Assembly (NCBI GenBank): GCA_031254385.1
Contig: JAIRUO010000053.1
Location: 1-12,566 of the forward strand
Origin: Treponema sp.
Lineage (GTDB): Bacteria > Spirochaetota > Spirochaetia > Treponematales > Breznakiellaceae
Length of the DNA stretch: 12,566 nucleotides
Direction of reading: 5' to 3'
Shown here: positions 1 to 6,801 of the stretch, in pieces
How the letters are laid out: the number at the start of each line of letters is the position of its first letter
Position numbering within the stretch: position 1 is the first letter of the stretch
Position numbers and translations under genes: made by a program
The notes under the pieces: model-generated
Database searches by the model: none
What the model saw: only the letters and a program-made list of their open reading frames with translations
What the model was told of the DNA's origin: nothing

Positions 1-2396
1 CGACCTGCATTTATCAGCCTGATCCCTTCATCATAATTAAGCTTTGCATCTGAAAGAAGCTGGCTCATTTCTGCATAAAGCGGGGCTGTTGCGGAAATTA
101 CCCTGCCTGAACTAAAGGACATTGCATTCCTGACCAGTGTAAGCCAATACATAATTTCTGGTTCTTCTGTGGAATTGGTACTGCGCCAGCGGTTCTGCGC
201 CCTGACCAGAGCTTGTTCAGCCTGATCGAAATTGCCAGAATAGTATGCGCTACGTGCGCTGGTAACCAGGCTTCTGACATCCCGGACTACGACTTCATTC
301 TCAATCCGGACTATATCCTGCCCCAAACTGTAAAAGCGCGTATCCCAGGAAGCCCTTAAGGCAGCTGACTCTTGAATGGCCAGAGAACTGATATACCTAT
401 CCTGGGCCAGTTGAAGCCGCTCCCTTGCCACATTAAAATTATTCTGGGTTAGAGCTGTCTGGGATTCCTGGAAGAGCCGGTCTCCTTCCAGTCTTAATGC
501 AGCGGCATGATCAACCTGCGATCTTGCCGCAGCGGAGATTCTAATTGCTTCGTTTTGAAGATTCTCTAGCCTTGCAACCATTGCCCGCGCTGCTGTATAA
601 AGCGTATTGCCTCCCGCAGATCCGGTTAAGGCTTGAGGCTCGGCAGCGTAACTTGCAAGAAGCCCCCGACCATCGCTTAAATTGACAGCGGCAATCTGAC
701 TCATTCGACTTAATATTTCCAGTCCTTCTGCGGGATAATGGGCGACAGATTCCCTAGCCCCTTCAGCTCCTTCCATGCGCTGGACTATCCCCTGAATGAA
801 CCTGTTTCCTTCTGCAAATTCTTTTTCCCGCTCTACTATTTCGCGGTTCAGGTCTTCGTTAAAGATCGAATACTGGCGGAAAAACGCATTGTATTCCTGA
901 TTTTGAATTTGCGCTTCAAGGCGCAGGGCAATGGTCCTTGCCTGCTCAAGATAGGTCAAGGCGGTGTTTTGCGTAACTGCAAGAATTTCACCGTAACTCT
1001 TAAAATTTTGTATTTCATCATCAATTTGTTTTAGAAGGATGGCTATCTCCCCTTCAAGTGATTGATACGCCAAACGGGAGCCTTGTTCCATAGAAACGGC
1101 AGCGGCAGTTGACAGAGAACCCTGCTGCCAGGATATAAGCGCAGAATAATCCAAAGTCCTATCGTCCGAGCCTATAGTATATTCAATAGTGAAAAATTCC
1201 AAAGCCCTGCCCATAGACAGGTATCCAAGATAATCGGCACTTTTTTGTGAAATTACAGGTTCGTCAAAAATCAGTGTATAGTCATCCCCTGAAAGCTCAT
1301 AAAACAAAGACCAGTATTTTATGAACTCCTGGGCAATAGCCAGATATTGGCGTGAAGCGTTTAACATCATTGGCGTATCGGAATATTGGCTCTTATTAAG
1401 AGCATCAAACGCGGCATTATAATTCCGATACGCCAATCCCATGACAGCGTTTTCGGCCTGGGAAACTTTCTGAATCCAAAGCCTATCTACCGCGCCAATC
1501 ATACCCTCATTCTGCCCGGCAGGGCCGCGTATCAAACACCCTGCAAAGGAAAGAAAAGAGCGATCCCCAAGATTAGGGTCTTCCCTCTGGTGTATCCTCA
1601 GCAGCTTTTCATAAGCTTCTCCTACATTGCTTAAGCCAGTTCTAATTGTGGGAATATGTTCCATATAGGAAGCCAAAGAAGCAATGATCGCCGCAGGATT
1701 GCCGGAACCGATATTTCTGTTTGTTAAAATATTCGCCAGTGCATTATCGAATTCCAGTAGCGCCTGATTAAAAGGTTCCATGAGCTGATTTACATCTGCT
1801 ATGAGGTTATAAACGGTAACCAGGCCCTGCCTGACAATTTCTTCATCCTCATTGCCATAACCGGAGGCAAAGTATTGAGCCTGGTAAATATCCAGGCCGC
1901 CGGCATAAGCTGCCAAAGCACCCATATAATTCCCCTGGTCAAGAAACACCCTGGCCTGAGCCATTATCCTTTCCAGCCTGTTCCGATTGGTATTAAAAAA
2001 CGCAATTTCCCTGGCCTGATTCAAAAAATTCTGGGTAGTAGAATCTGATATGGAACCTATGGCCAATAGCCGCTCAGACAATTCAAGAATTTTTTCGTCG
2101 TTTTCAGGATCAAATTCAAGAACATCAAGAAGCTCGTCGGCAAGGGCGTTGAATTGCTCCCTTGCCCTTATAATACGCTGAAATCTTTTCTGGGATTCCA
2201 AAAACATATCAGGTTTTTCCCTGGTATATTCGTTTAACAAGTGAATAGCTTCATCGAATAGTCTTTGATCTATGAGCCTATCTGCCTGCAAGAGAACAGC
2301 ATCCTGTCCCCCACCTGCGAAAAGAGCTGTGGCAATAAAGAGAGAAAATATACAGAAAAAACCGCGAAAATGCCCCATCTGCCTTTGGAAAATCAT
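1..2396 (-). CDS. Large exported helical/TPR-like protein, 3' end outside window
   Basis: I read this minus-strand frame codon by codon from 2396 to the left edge: about 798 codons with no stop, so the C-terminus lies outside the window. The N-terminus is a signal peptide: after Met7 (position 2378) come basic residues, a hydrophobic stretch GFFCIFSLFIATALFA, then GGGQ, which suggests signal peptidase I cleavage after ALFA. There is no lipobox cysteine. The mature part is almost all amphipathic helix, rich in Ala, Glu, Gln and Leu. TPR-like helix pairs lie near residues 145-175 (QGNYMGALAAYAGGLDIY), 640-672 (NNFNVARERLQLAQDRY) and 711-737 (SGNFDQAEQALVRAQNRW). I do not recognise a named family; a periplasmic scaffold or adaptor is an inference. 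ATG 2396 is the first start; ATG 2378 gives a tidier signal peptide. The gene is divergent from the barrel gene at 2473, 76 bp away. Confidence 0.85.
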   Translation of the reverse strand, partial: MIFQRQMGHFRGFFCIFSLFIATALFAGGGQDAVLLQADRLIDQRLFDEAIHLLNEYTREKPDMFLESQKRFQRIIRAREQFNALADELLDVLEFDPENDEKILELSERLLAIGSISDSTTQNFLNQAREIAFFNTNRNRLERIMAQARVFLDQGNYMGALAAYAGGLDIYQAQYFASGYGNEDEEIVRQGLVTVYNLIADVNQLMEPFNQALLEFDNALANILTNRNIGSGNPAAIIASLASYMEHIPTIRTGLSNVGEAYEKLLRIHQREDPNLGDRSFLSFAGCLIRGPAGQNEGMIGAVDRLWIQKVSQAENAVMGLAYRNYNAAFDALNKSQYSDTPMMLNASRQYLAIAQEFIKYWSLFYELSGDDYTLIFDEPVISQKSADYLGYLSMGRALEFFTIEYTIGSDDRTLDYSALISWQQGSLSTAAAVSMEQGSRLAYQSLEGEIAILLKQIDDEIQNFKSYGEILAVTQNTALTYLEQARTIALRLEAQIQNQEYNAFFRQYSIFNEDLNREIVEREKEFAEGNRFIQGIVQRMEGAEGARESVAHYPAEGLEILSRMSQIAAVNLSDGRGLLASYAAEPQALTGSAGGNTLYTAARAMVARLENLQNEAIRISAAARSQVDHAAALRLEGDRLFQESQTALTQNNFNVARERLQLAQDRYISSLAIQESAALRASWDTRFYSLGQDIVRIENEVVVRDVRSLVTSARSAYYSGNFDQAEQALVRAQNRWRSTNSTEEPEIMYWLTLVRNAMSFSSGRVISATAPLYAEMSQLLSDAKLNYDEGIRLINAG

Positions 2397-2435
2397 ACCC
2401 GAAAAACCTACCGGCAGACAAGCATGGAATAGCCA

Positions 2436-2464
2436 TTGGATATGTAGTATATTTCCGATATATT
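2436..2464 (+). promoter_or_regulatory. Candidate promoter for the UPF0164-like gene
   Basis: TTGGAT (2436-2441), a 17-nt spacer and TATATT (2459-2464) form a plausible sigma70-type promoter in the 76-bp divergent gap. The -10 ends only 8 nt before the ATG at 2473, so transcription would start about 2 nt before the start codon. This is inferred from spacing only. Confidence 0.35.
2446..2451 (-). promoter_or_regulatory. Possible -10 box for the large helical protein gene
   Basis: The minus strand reads TATACT here, a five-of-six match to the sigma70 -10 consensus. It would give a leader of about 43 nt to ATG 2396 or 61 nt to ATG 2378. No good -35 hexamer lies 16-18 nt upstream, so this is tentative. 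Confidence 0.25.
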
Positions 2465-2472
2465 AGAAGAAC

Positions 2473-3759
2473 ATGAAAAGAACCGTCTCAGTAATTGGCA
2501 TCATATTCATCCTGGCATGGAACGCTTACGCCTTGAATTTTGATTCTGATTTTTATGGTTCCGTTTCGGACTTCTATAACTCTATCTTTGGCCCTGATAA
2601 AAATGCCGGGCTAACGGCTTTTCCTATATTGAATATACCCCTTGGAGGCCGCTCTGAAGGAATGGCAGGCGCTTTTTCGGCAGTGGCCGATGATATTTCA
2701 TTTATAGAATACAACCCCGCAGGTTCCGCAGGCTTGTTCAGATCTGAACTGGCCCTGTTTCATAATAACTGGATAGGAGACACAAAAATAGAAGCCATTG
2801 CTTATGCTTCAAGACTGAACAATCTGGGTTTTGCGGGCAGCCTAAAATGGCTCTACACCCCTTTTACCGAGTATAACCTTTACGGAGAACGAGTTTCAAA
2901 AGGCTATTATTCTGAGGGGGCTGCTGTACTGAATATCTCCTACAACTTTTTTTCCGGCTATTATTTTTCCGGCATCTCCGCCGGGATCAATCTTAAGGCC
3001 GCGTTTAGGATCGTTCCGAATTTTACTGATTCCGACGATTTGGGCAACGCTCAAGGCTCGCTTATATCACGCTCAGGATTATCCCAATCTGCAATAATGG
3101 CAATGGCAGATATAGGCGTTCTGACCCGTTTTGATTTTTTAAAATTCTACAATTCAAGAGAAAGGAATTTCTCCGCGGCCCTGGTATTAAAAAACCTTGG
3201 CCCCCCTTCAAAGGGCGATCCGCTGCCTACCACCTTTGTAGCCGGGATATCGTATAAACCAATTAGGCCCTTGCTTTTTTCATTGGATTTGCTTATCCCC
3301 ATGAACTTTGCCGACATCCAGCTTTCGGAAAAACCTTACTTTGCTTTTGGCTTCTCCGCCCAGTTTACAAGCTTTCTTTCCATGAGGATGGGGATCTTGG
3401 GCAGGGCCGGAAATGTACGCATAACGCTGGGCAGCGCAATTGATCTGAATAAAATATCACTGGATATTAACTACACCCTGGATCTTCTGACGCAGATGCA
3501 GCCCTTAAACCGCGTAAGCCTTGGGGTTCGTTTTGATTTAGGCGACGGAGGCAGGGAAAGAATCAGTACCCGTGTTGACGAATTATATTTGCTCGGGCTG
3601 GACGCTTATTCATTGGGGGAGTATGACAAAGCCCTGGACTATTGGGAAGAAGCCCTAAGGCTAAACCCCAGATTCGAGCCGGCAAGGGAAGGTATCTCCG
3701 CCATACACGGCACCCAAAGGTTCCAGCAGCGTATACGGGAGATGAATACACTGAATTAA
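2473..3759 (+). CDS. UPF0164/PorV-like outer-membrane beta-barrel with C-terminal TPR
   Basis: The 428-residue protein starts with a clear signal peptide (MKRTVSVIGIIFILAWNAYA, cleavage expected after Ala20). Residues 56-87 carry the diagnostic block of the UPF0164/PorV/FadL-like group: PLGGRSEGMAGAFSAVADD followed by FIEYNPAGSAGL. The middle shows alternating hydrophobic and polar beta-strand patterns ending near NRVSLGVRFDL, as expected of an outer-membrane barrel. In Treponema pallidum, UPF0164 proteins are regarded as FadL-like transporters of hydrophobic nutrients; that role here is inferred. Residues about 371-404 form one TPR (LYLLGLDAYSLGEYDKALDY then WEEALRLNP), which should sit in the periplasm after the last strand. 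A divergent TPR-like exported protein lies 76 bp away. ATG 2473 is chosen because it begins the signal peptide directly. No strong Shine-Dalgarno precedes it (AGAAGAAC only). Confidence 0.85.
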   Translation: MKRTVSVIGIIFILAWNAYALNFDSDFYGSVSDFYNSIFGPDKNAGLTAFPILNIPLGGRSEGMAGAFSAVADDISFIEYNPAGSAGLFRSELALFHNNWIGDTKIEAIAYASRLNNLGFAGSLKWLYTPFTEYNLYGERVSKGYYSEGAAVLNISYNFFSGYYFSGISAGINLKAAFRIVPNFTDSDDLGNAQGSLISRSGLSQSAIMAMADIGVLTRFDFLKFYNSRERNFSAALVLKNLGPPSKGDPLPTTFVAGISYKPIRPLLFSLDLLIPMNFADIQLSEKPYFAFGFSAQFTSFLSMRMGILGRAGNVRITLGSAIDLNKISLDINYTLDLLTQMQPLNRVSLGVRFDLGDGGRERISTRVDELYLLGLDAYSLGEYDKALDYWEEALRLNPRFEPAREGISAIHGTQRFQQRIREMNTLN

Positions 3760-3798
3760 GAGCCATTTTCAAAAACTGAAGTTTTGAAAAAGCCTCTT
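3758..3798. terminator. Bidirectional intrinsic-terminator-like hairpin
   Basis: TTTTCAAAA (3766-3774) and TTTTGAAAA (3782-3790) are perfect inverted repeats around a 7-nt loop. AAGAG (3758-3762) and CTCTT (3794-3798) extend the stem with two internal mismatches. It overlaps the barrel gene's TAA and sits 5 bp from the end of the convergent GH57 gene, so it could serve both. The stem is A/T-rich and there is no long terminal T run, so strength is uncertain. Confidence 0.55.
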
Positions 3799-3802
3799 AT
3801 AA

Positions 3803-5371
3803 CTATTTCTTTCTTCTGAACACGCGGTAATTGATATTAGGAAAAATATTGTGCCTGCGCTCCAGATTGGTGAGCCATTCAGTGCTGATATGATTGCTCC
3901 CCAGTGCTTCATATATCGTAGTAAAATTTCTTAAAGCGGATTCAAGCTGGTTCCTGGCATAATCCGAGAATTCCTGCCTGTACAGCAGGCCCGGCCAGTC
4001 GGAGCCTTGAGCCAGCAGTATCTCCCGTGCGGCCTGGTTCAGGGCACGTTCCTTGAGGCCGGTATTGTCAGGAAACCTATCGGCAAGCTCGATCATCCGT
4101 TCCAGTGCCCGCATGGTATGGCAGTACATCCAGTCATTGGAAGAGTCAACCCAGGATTCCGCATAGCCGTTTGAACCCCAGGAAGAATATTCTGGCCGCA
4201 GGGTTTGGAAAGTCAAAGGGTCAAGCTTAAAAATGTATTCAGCGGGGGTCATGAACTGAAAGCCCCCCCTGGCAATGCCTTCCCTAAAGAGGGCTTCCAG
4301 AAAGCGCGGCCCTTCGTACCAGCGCCTTCCTAGAGCCTGCGCGTCAAACGCGCAAAGGCTGACTGGGGGGTTGTCAATTAATTCAGCGGCCTTGTTGAGG
4401 CGCGTTATGCGATTTTCCAGGAATTCACCCGCATGTTCGGCAGCCCGGTTTGCAGCTTCTTCAGGTTTATAAAGAGTCCCTTCCCCATTATGGCATTTGT
4501 ACCCTGTTGTTGTGCGCCCGCCAAAAATGCTTAAAAAAGCCCTGATCTGATCCTGGGGCAGTTCATAGCCCAGGTCTTGATGATTATTCCGGTACAGGGG
4601 ATCATTTGCCATAAGGCTTAAGTCTTCCTGCGCGTAAAAATCCCTTCCCAAAAGAAAGATTCCCGATCCTGTTTTTGCCGGATAAAAACTCCCCTTTTCC
4701 GCAGGCGGGGAGGCAAACGCAAAAGCGTGAGTATCCAAAAGGGTATAGGCAAAATTGTACGATCTTAGCCAGGGCTCCAGTTCCAAAGACCATCCCATTT
4801 CTGGAAGCCAAAAACCCTGGGGGTATTTATCAAAACGACCGCGGTACAAACCAATGGCAACTTCGATCTGCGCCTGAACAGCTTCGGGATAATTGGTATA
4901 AAAAGGCAGAAAAGCATGAGTTGCAGAGGTGGTCAGAAGCTCCACTCTGCCCTTCCTCTGGTAATAATCAAATACTTTTAGGATGTCCTTGTTGTAACGC
5001 TCGGTAAATTGCACCCTTTGATCCAGGAAGCGGTTATAGTAATAGGTAACCATTTCTCGAAGCTGGTGGTTAGCCGGAAGAGACTCTATCTGCCTTTCAC
5101 CGAATTCAATGCGTCGGTCAATGAATTTCAGATAACGATCAAGGAGAAACTCGTCCGTAAGCATGTGGCAGAGGGTAGGAGACAGGGAAACGCCAAGACG
5201 GAACGGAATATGATCCCCGTCCAGGCGGTCAAAAACTTCCAGCAGGGGAAGGCAGGTCTCTGACAGAGTATCAAAGAACCAGTATTCCTCACGGGAGTCC
5301 TGAGCTTCCGGATGCCGAACAAAAGGCGCGTGAATAGAAAGAACCAAAGAAATTACAGGAGTATTGCCCAT
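3803..5371 (-). CDS. GH57 (DUF1957-type) 1,4-alpha-glucan branching enzyme
   Basis: This is a GH57 family protein that probably forms alpha-1,6 branches in glycogen-like glucan in the cytoplasm; no signal peptide is visible. Numbering from the first ATG (5395): the N-terminal strand SLVLSIHAPFVRHPE is residues 16-30, the catalytic nucleophile is Glu199 in GFWLPEMG, and the acid/base is Asp351 in LCAFDAQALGRRWYEGP. The block SSWGSNGYAESWVDSSNDW (404-422), a GH57 branching-enzyme signature, follows. Total length of about 525 residues fits the Thermus-type enzymes. Members usually read FDAE where this one has FDAQ. I prefer the ATG at 5371 (522 aa): the family N-terminus begins close to it, and it lies one base after the upstream gene's TAA. 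ATG 5395 is the alternative. The last codons are Lys/Arg-rich (RVFRRKK). It forms a two-gene unit with the DUF4912-like gene. Confidence 0.88.
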   Translation of the reverse strand: MGNTPVISLVLSIHAPFVRHPEAQDSREEYWFFDTLSETCLPLLEVFDRLDGDHIPFRLGVSLSPTLCHMLTDEFLLDRYLKFIDRRIEFGERQIESLPANHQLREMVTYYYNRFLDQRVQFTERYNKDILKVFDYYQRKGRVELLTTSATHAFLPFYTNYPEAVQAQIEVAIGLYRGRFDKYPQGFWLPEMGWSLELEPWLRSYNFAYTLLDTHAFAFASPPAEKGSFYPAKTGSGIFLLGRDFYAQEDLSLMANDPLYRNNHQDLGYELPQDQIRAFLSIFGGRTTTGYKCHNGEGTLYKPEEAANRAAEHAGEFLENRITRLNKAAELIDNPPVSLCAFDAQALGRRWYEGPRFLEALFREGIARGGFQFMTPAEYIFKLDPLTFQTLRPEYSSWGSNGYAESWVDSSNDWMYCHTMRALERMIELADRFPDNTGLKERALNQAAREILLAQGSDWPGLLYRQEFSDYARNQLESALRNFTTIYEALGSNHISTEWLTNLERRHNIFPNINYRVFRRKK

Positions 5372-5372
5372 A

Positions 5373-6059
5373 TTAGAATGCCGCTGAATCCCCATGCCGT
5401 TTGCTGCGCAACTGACGATCCCCGTTTCTTATTATATGGAAATCATCAATTCCGGAAAGCTGTATTAAAGGGTATTTTTTATACCAGTGATCTTCCAGCT
5501 TATCAATTCTGGGACACAGACAAGGAAGCCTAAAAGGATCTGTAGCCGCAAGCATAATTTCTTCCCCTCCCCTTTCCGCATAGAGTTCTATCTTAAATTG
5601 CCTGTCTTGTCCATTTTCATTTTCCCCTGCCGGCGGAAACCCAAGATACAAGGCGCTGTCTTCCGGCATCAGGGGAACGGTAAACGCCTCGTGCGGTCCC
5701 CAAGGGCAGACTTTAAGAAAATAACCGTTAAAATCAAGCGCCTTTTCAAAAATCTCCTTATCCGAGCTCTTTACCTCCCAGAACGCAAAGGCCCAGAGCG
5801 GGTCCCGGATCAATACTTCAAGAAATGTTATATTATACTGCTTGGGCAGCACAACAGACACCGGAAACTTTTTTGGCGGTTCCTCAACCGTTTCTTCTTC
5901 TGTTTCCACTTCTGATGAAACGATTGATAGCAATTCCTCAATAATGAAAATGCGATCCAGGTCGGGGGGAATATCAACCCCGTATTGATCAGCCCATTTT
6001 ACGAGTTCCGCGCTAGTCAAAGATTCCAGGTAAGGCCGGGTTAAAGGATAACTATCCAT
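5373..6059 (-). CDS. DUF4912-like protein, partner of the GH57 branching enzyme
   Basis: The 228-residue protein from ATG 6059 has three parts. Residues 9-45 form a small helical SAP/Rho-N-like segment (LTSAELVKWADQYGVDIPP and a following helix). Residues 50-65 are an acidic Glu/Thr linker. The rest is a DUF4912-like domain opening with LPKQYNITFLEVLIRDPLWA and then FAFWEV. The biochemical role of DUF4912 is not known to me. I recall it being encoded beside GH57/DUF1957 genes, which suggests a role in alpha-glucan handling; that is inference. ATG 6119 is also open and would add MSMPCRVALT plus a hydrophobic run resembling a signal peptide. I reject it because a perfect TTGACA -35 lies inside that extension and the domain needs no extra residues. 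Its TAA is one base before the branching enzyme ATG, so translation is probably coupled. Confidence 0.8.
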   Translation of the reverse strand: MDSYPLTRPYLESLTSAELVKWADQYGVDIPPDLDRIFIIEELLSIVSSEVETEEETVEEPPKKFPVSVVLPKQYNITFLEVLIRDPLWAFAFWEVKSSDKEIFEKALDFNGYFLKVCPWGPHEAFTVPLMPEDSALYLGFPPAGENENGQDRQFKIELYAERGGEEIMLAATDPFRLPCLCPRIDKLEDHWYKKYPLIQLSGIDDFHIIRNGDRQLRSKRHGDSAAF

Positions 6060-6065
6060 AGCTAA

Positions 6066-6095
6066 ACTATCATGAAAAAACAGCACTAATGTCAA
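6066..6095 (-). promoter_or_regulatory. Candidate promoter of the DUF4912-GH57 unit
   Basis: On the minus strand TTGACA (6095-6090) matches the -35 consensus perfectly. An 18-nt spacer leads to GATAGT (6071-6066), four of six for the -10. Only 6 nt separate the -10 from ATG 6059, which puts the predicted start of transcription at the A of the ATG. GATAGTT recurs just after the ATG, giving a short direct repeat around the start codon. Confidence 0.45.
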
Positions 6096-6106
6096 GGCTA
6101 CGCGGC

Positions 6107-6259
6107 ATGGCATACTCAACCGAGTCCACTATGTGGGCGAAGGTTCCCCTCTTGATGCCGCTGGAAGAAGGCTTTAGCTACGGATGCTTTGCATCCGAAG
6201 TTTGCATAGCAAACTTCGAGGTGAAAAAATCGCAAGGACGCGATTTTTTCACCCATTGA
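6107..6259 (+). other. 50-codon open frame through the hairpin element
   Basis: An ATG at 6107 (or 6089 in the same frame) opens a plus-strand frame that crosses the whole three-hairpin element and stops at TGA 6257-6259, inside the hemerythrin -35. The part in the element reads FSYGCFASEVCIANFEVKKS. No ribosome-binding site is visible. I think this is coding potential of a repeat rather than a free-standing gene, but record it because palindromic elements that stay in frame are known elsewhere. Confidence 0.2.
6181..6253. repeat. Cluster of three perfect hairpins (REP-like element)
   Basis: Three inverted repeats follow one another. 6181-6197 is CGGATGC-TTT-GCATCCG, a 7-bp stem. 6196-6218 is CGAAGTTTGC-ATA-GCAAACTTCG, a 10-bp stem sharing two bases with the first. 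6220-6253 has arms GGTGAAAAAATCGC and GCGATTTTTTCACC, a 14-bp perfect stem with loop AAGGAC. The cluster ends two bases before the hemerythrin -35. It could be a dispersed palindromic element, a terminator of upstream transcription, or a regulatory structure. No second copy occurs in this window. Confidence 0.75.
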
Positions 6260-6283
6260 CTATGTAAGAAATATATTTATAAT
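6256..6283 (+). promoter_or_regulatory. Sigma70-type promoter of the hemerythrin gene
   Basis: TTGACT (6256-6261), a 16-nt A/T-rich spacer and a perfect TATAAT (6278-6283). Transcription would start near 6290, giving a leader of about 29 nt with a GGGAGG site. A small palindrome, GATAAA-AAA-TTTATC (6286-6300), lies at the predicted start. Confidence 0.7.
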
Positions 6284-6300
6284 GGGATAAAAAATTTATC

Positions 6301-6306
6301 GGGAGG
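6301..6306 (+). promoter_or_regulatory. Shine-Dalgarno GGGAGG of the hemerythrin gene
   Basis: GGGAGG lies 12 nt upstream of ATG 6319. It is the only strong Shine-Dalgarno sequence before any gene in this window, and it fixes the hemerythrin start. Confidence 0.7.
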
Positions 6307-6318
6307 ATAAATCAAAAA

Positions 6319-6801
6319 ATGGCTCAGTATGTAGAACACATTGCATGGTCGGATTCATATTCAATGAATGTAAAAACGATCGATGATCAGCATAAAGGAC
6401 TTCTGGATTTTGTAAATGATCTTTTTAATCATTCTACAGGAAATGAAAAAGACGAACGCGCCTATTTCAAGGAAGTTATTCAGAACGCGGTTAAATACAT
6501 AAAAGAGCACTTCGCGACAGAAGAAAGATATATGATTGCGACCAAATTCCCCGGGTATCAAGAGCATAAAAAGGCTCATGATACATTCACGCTGACTGTA
6601 ATAAAAAGCGTAAAGGAGTTTGAGGCAGGGAAGCGGCTGGTTCTTAAAAAATTTGCCTTGTTTCTTAAAGACTGGGTTTTATCCCATATAGCCGTAATGG
6701 ACAAGCAATACAGCATATATTTCTGGAAAATCGCCAGCCGCAAAGCCGACGGAAAACTGAGCATCACACAGGCGGATTTGGTACTGGAAAAAAGCCAGTA
6801 A
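6319..6801 (+). CDS. Bacteriohemerythrin (di-iron O2-binding protein)
   Basis: A single-domain hemerythrin of 160 residues, expected to fold as a four-helix bundle with a non-haem di-iron centre that reversibly binds O2. All seven iron ligands of the family are present with the right spacing: His25 (IDDQHK), His64 and Glu68 (HFATE, H-x3-E), His83 and His87 (HKKAH, H-x3-H), His123 and Asp128 (HIAVMD, H-x4-D). The N-terminal helix has the usual aromatic opening (IAWSDSYSMNV). There is no signal peptide or fused signalling domain, so it is probably cytoplasmic. In an anaerobic or microaerophilic spirochaete an O2-buffering or sensing role is plausible but inferred. The strong promoter and GGGAGG site suggest a monocistronic, well-expressed gene. 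Its last 38 bases overlap the end of the convergent pseudouridine synthase gene. Confidence 0.95.
   Translation: MAQYVEHIAWSDSYSMNVKTIDDQHKGLLDFVNDLFNHSTGNEKDERAYFKEVIQNAVKYIKEHFATEERYMIATKFPGYQEHKKAHDTFTLTVIKSVKEFEAGKRLVLKKFALFLKDWVLSHIAVMDKQYSIYFWKIASRKADGKLSITQADLVLEKSQ

Noticed and set aside
738..1634. Plus-strand frames at 738-1034 and 1386-1634
   Set aside because: They are shadows of the continuous minus-strand helical protein frame covering 1-2396, which has a signal peptide and coherent composition.
4675..5263. Plus-strand frames inside the branching enzyme gene
   Set aside because: The opposite strand encodes the intact GH57 motifs. These frames have no family features.
6060..6119. 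Signal-peptide-like N-terminal extension (MSMPCRVALTLVLFF) of the DUF4912-like protein
   Set aside because: It covers the TTGACA -35 and spacer of the likely promoter, and ATG 6059 begins a complete domain architecture. The hydrophobic run is probably chance.
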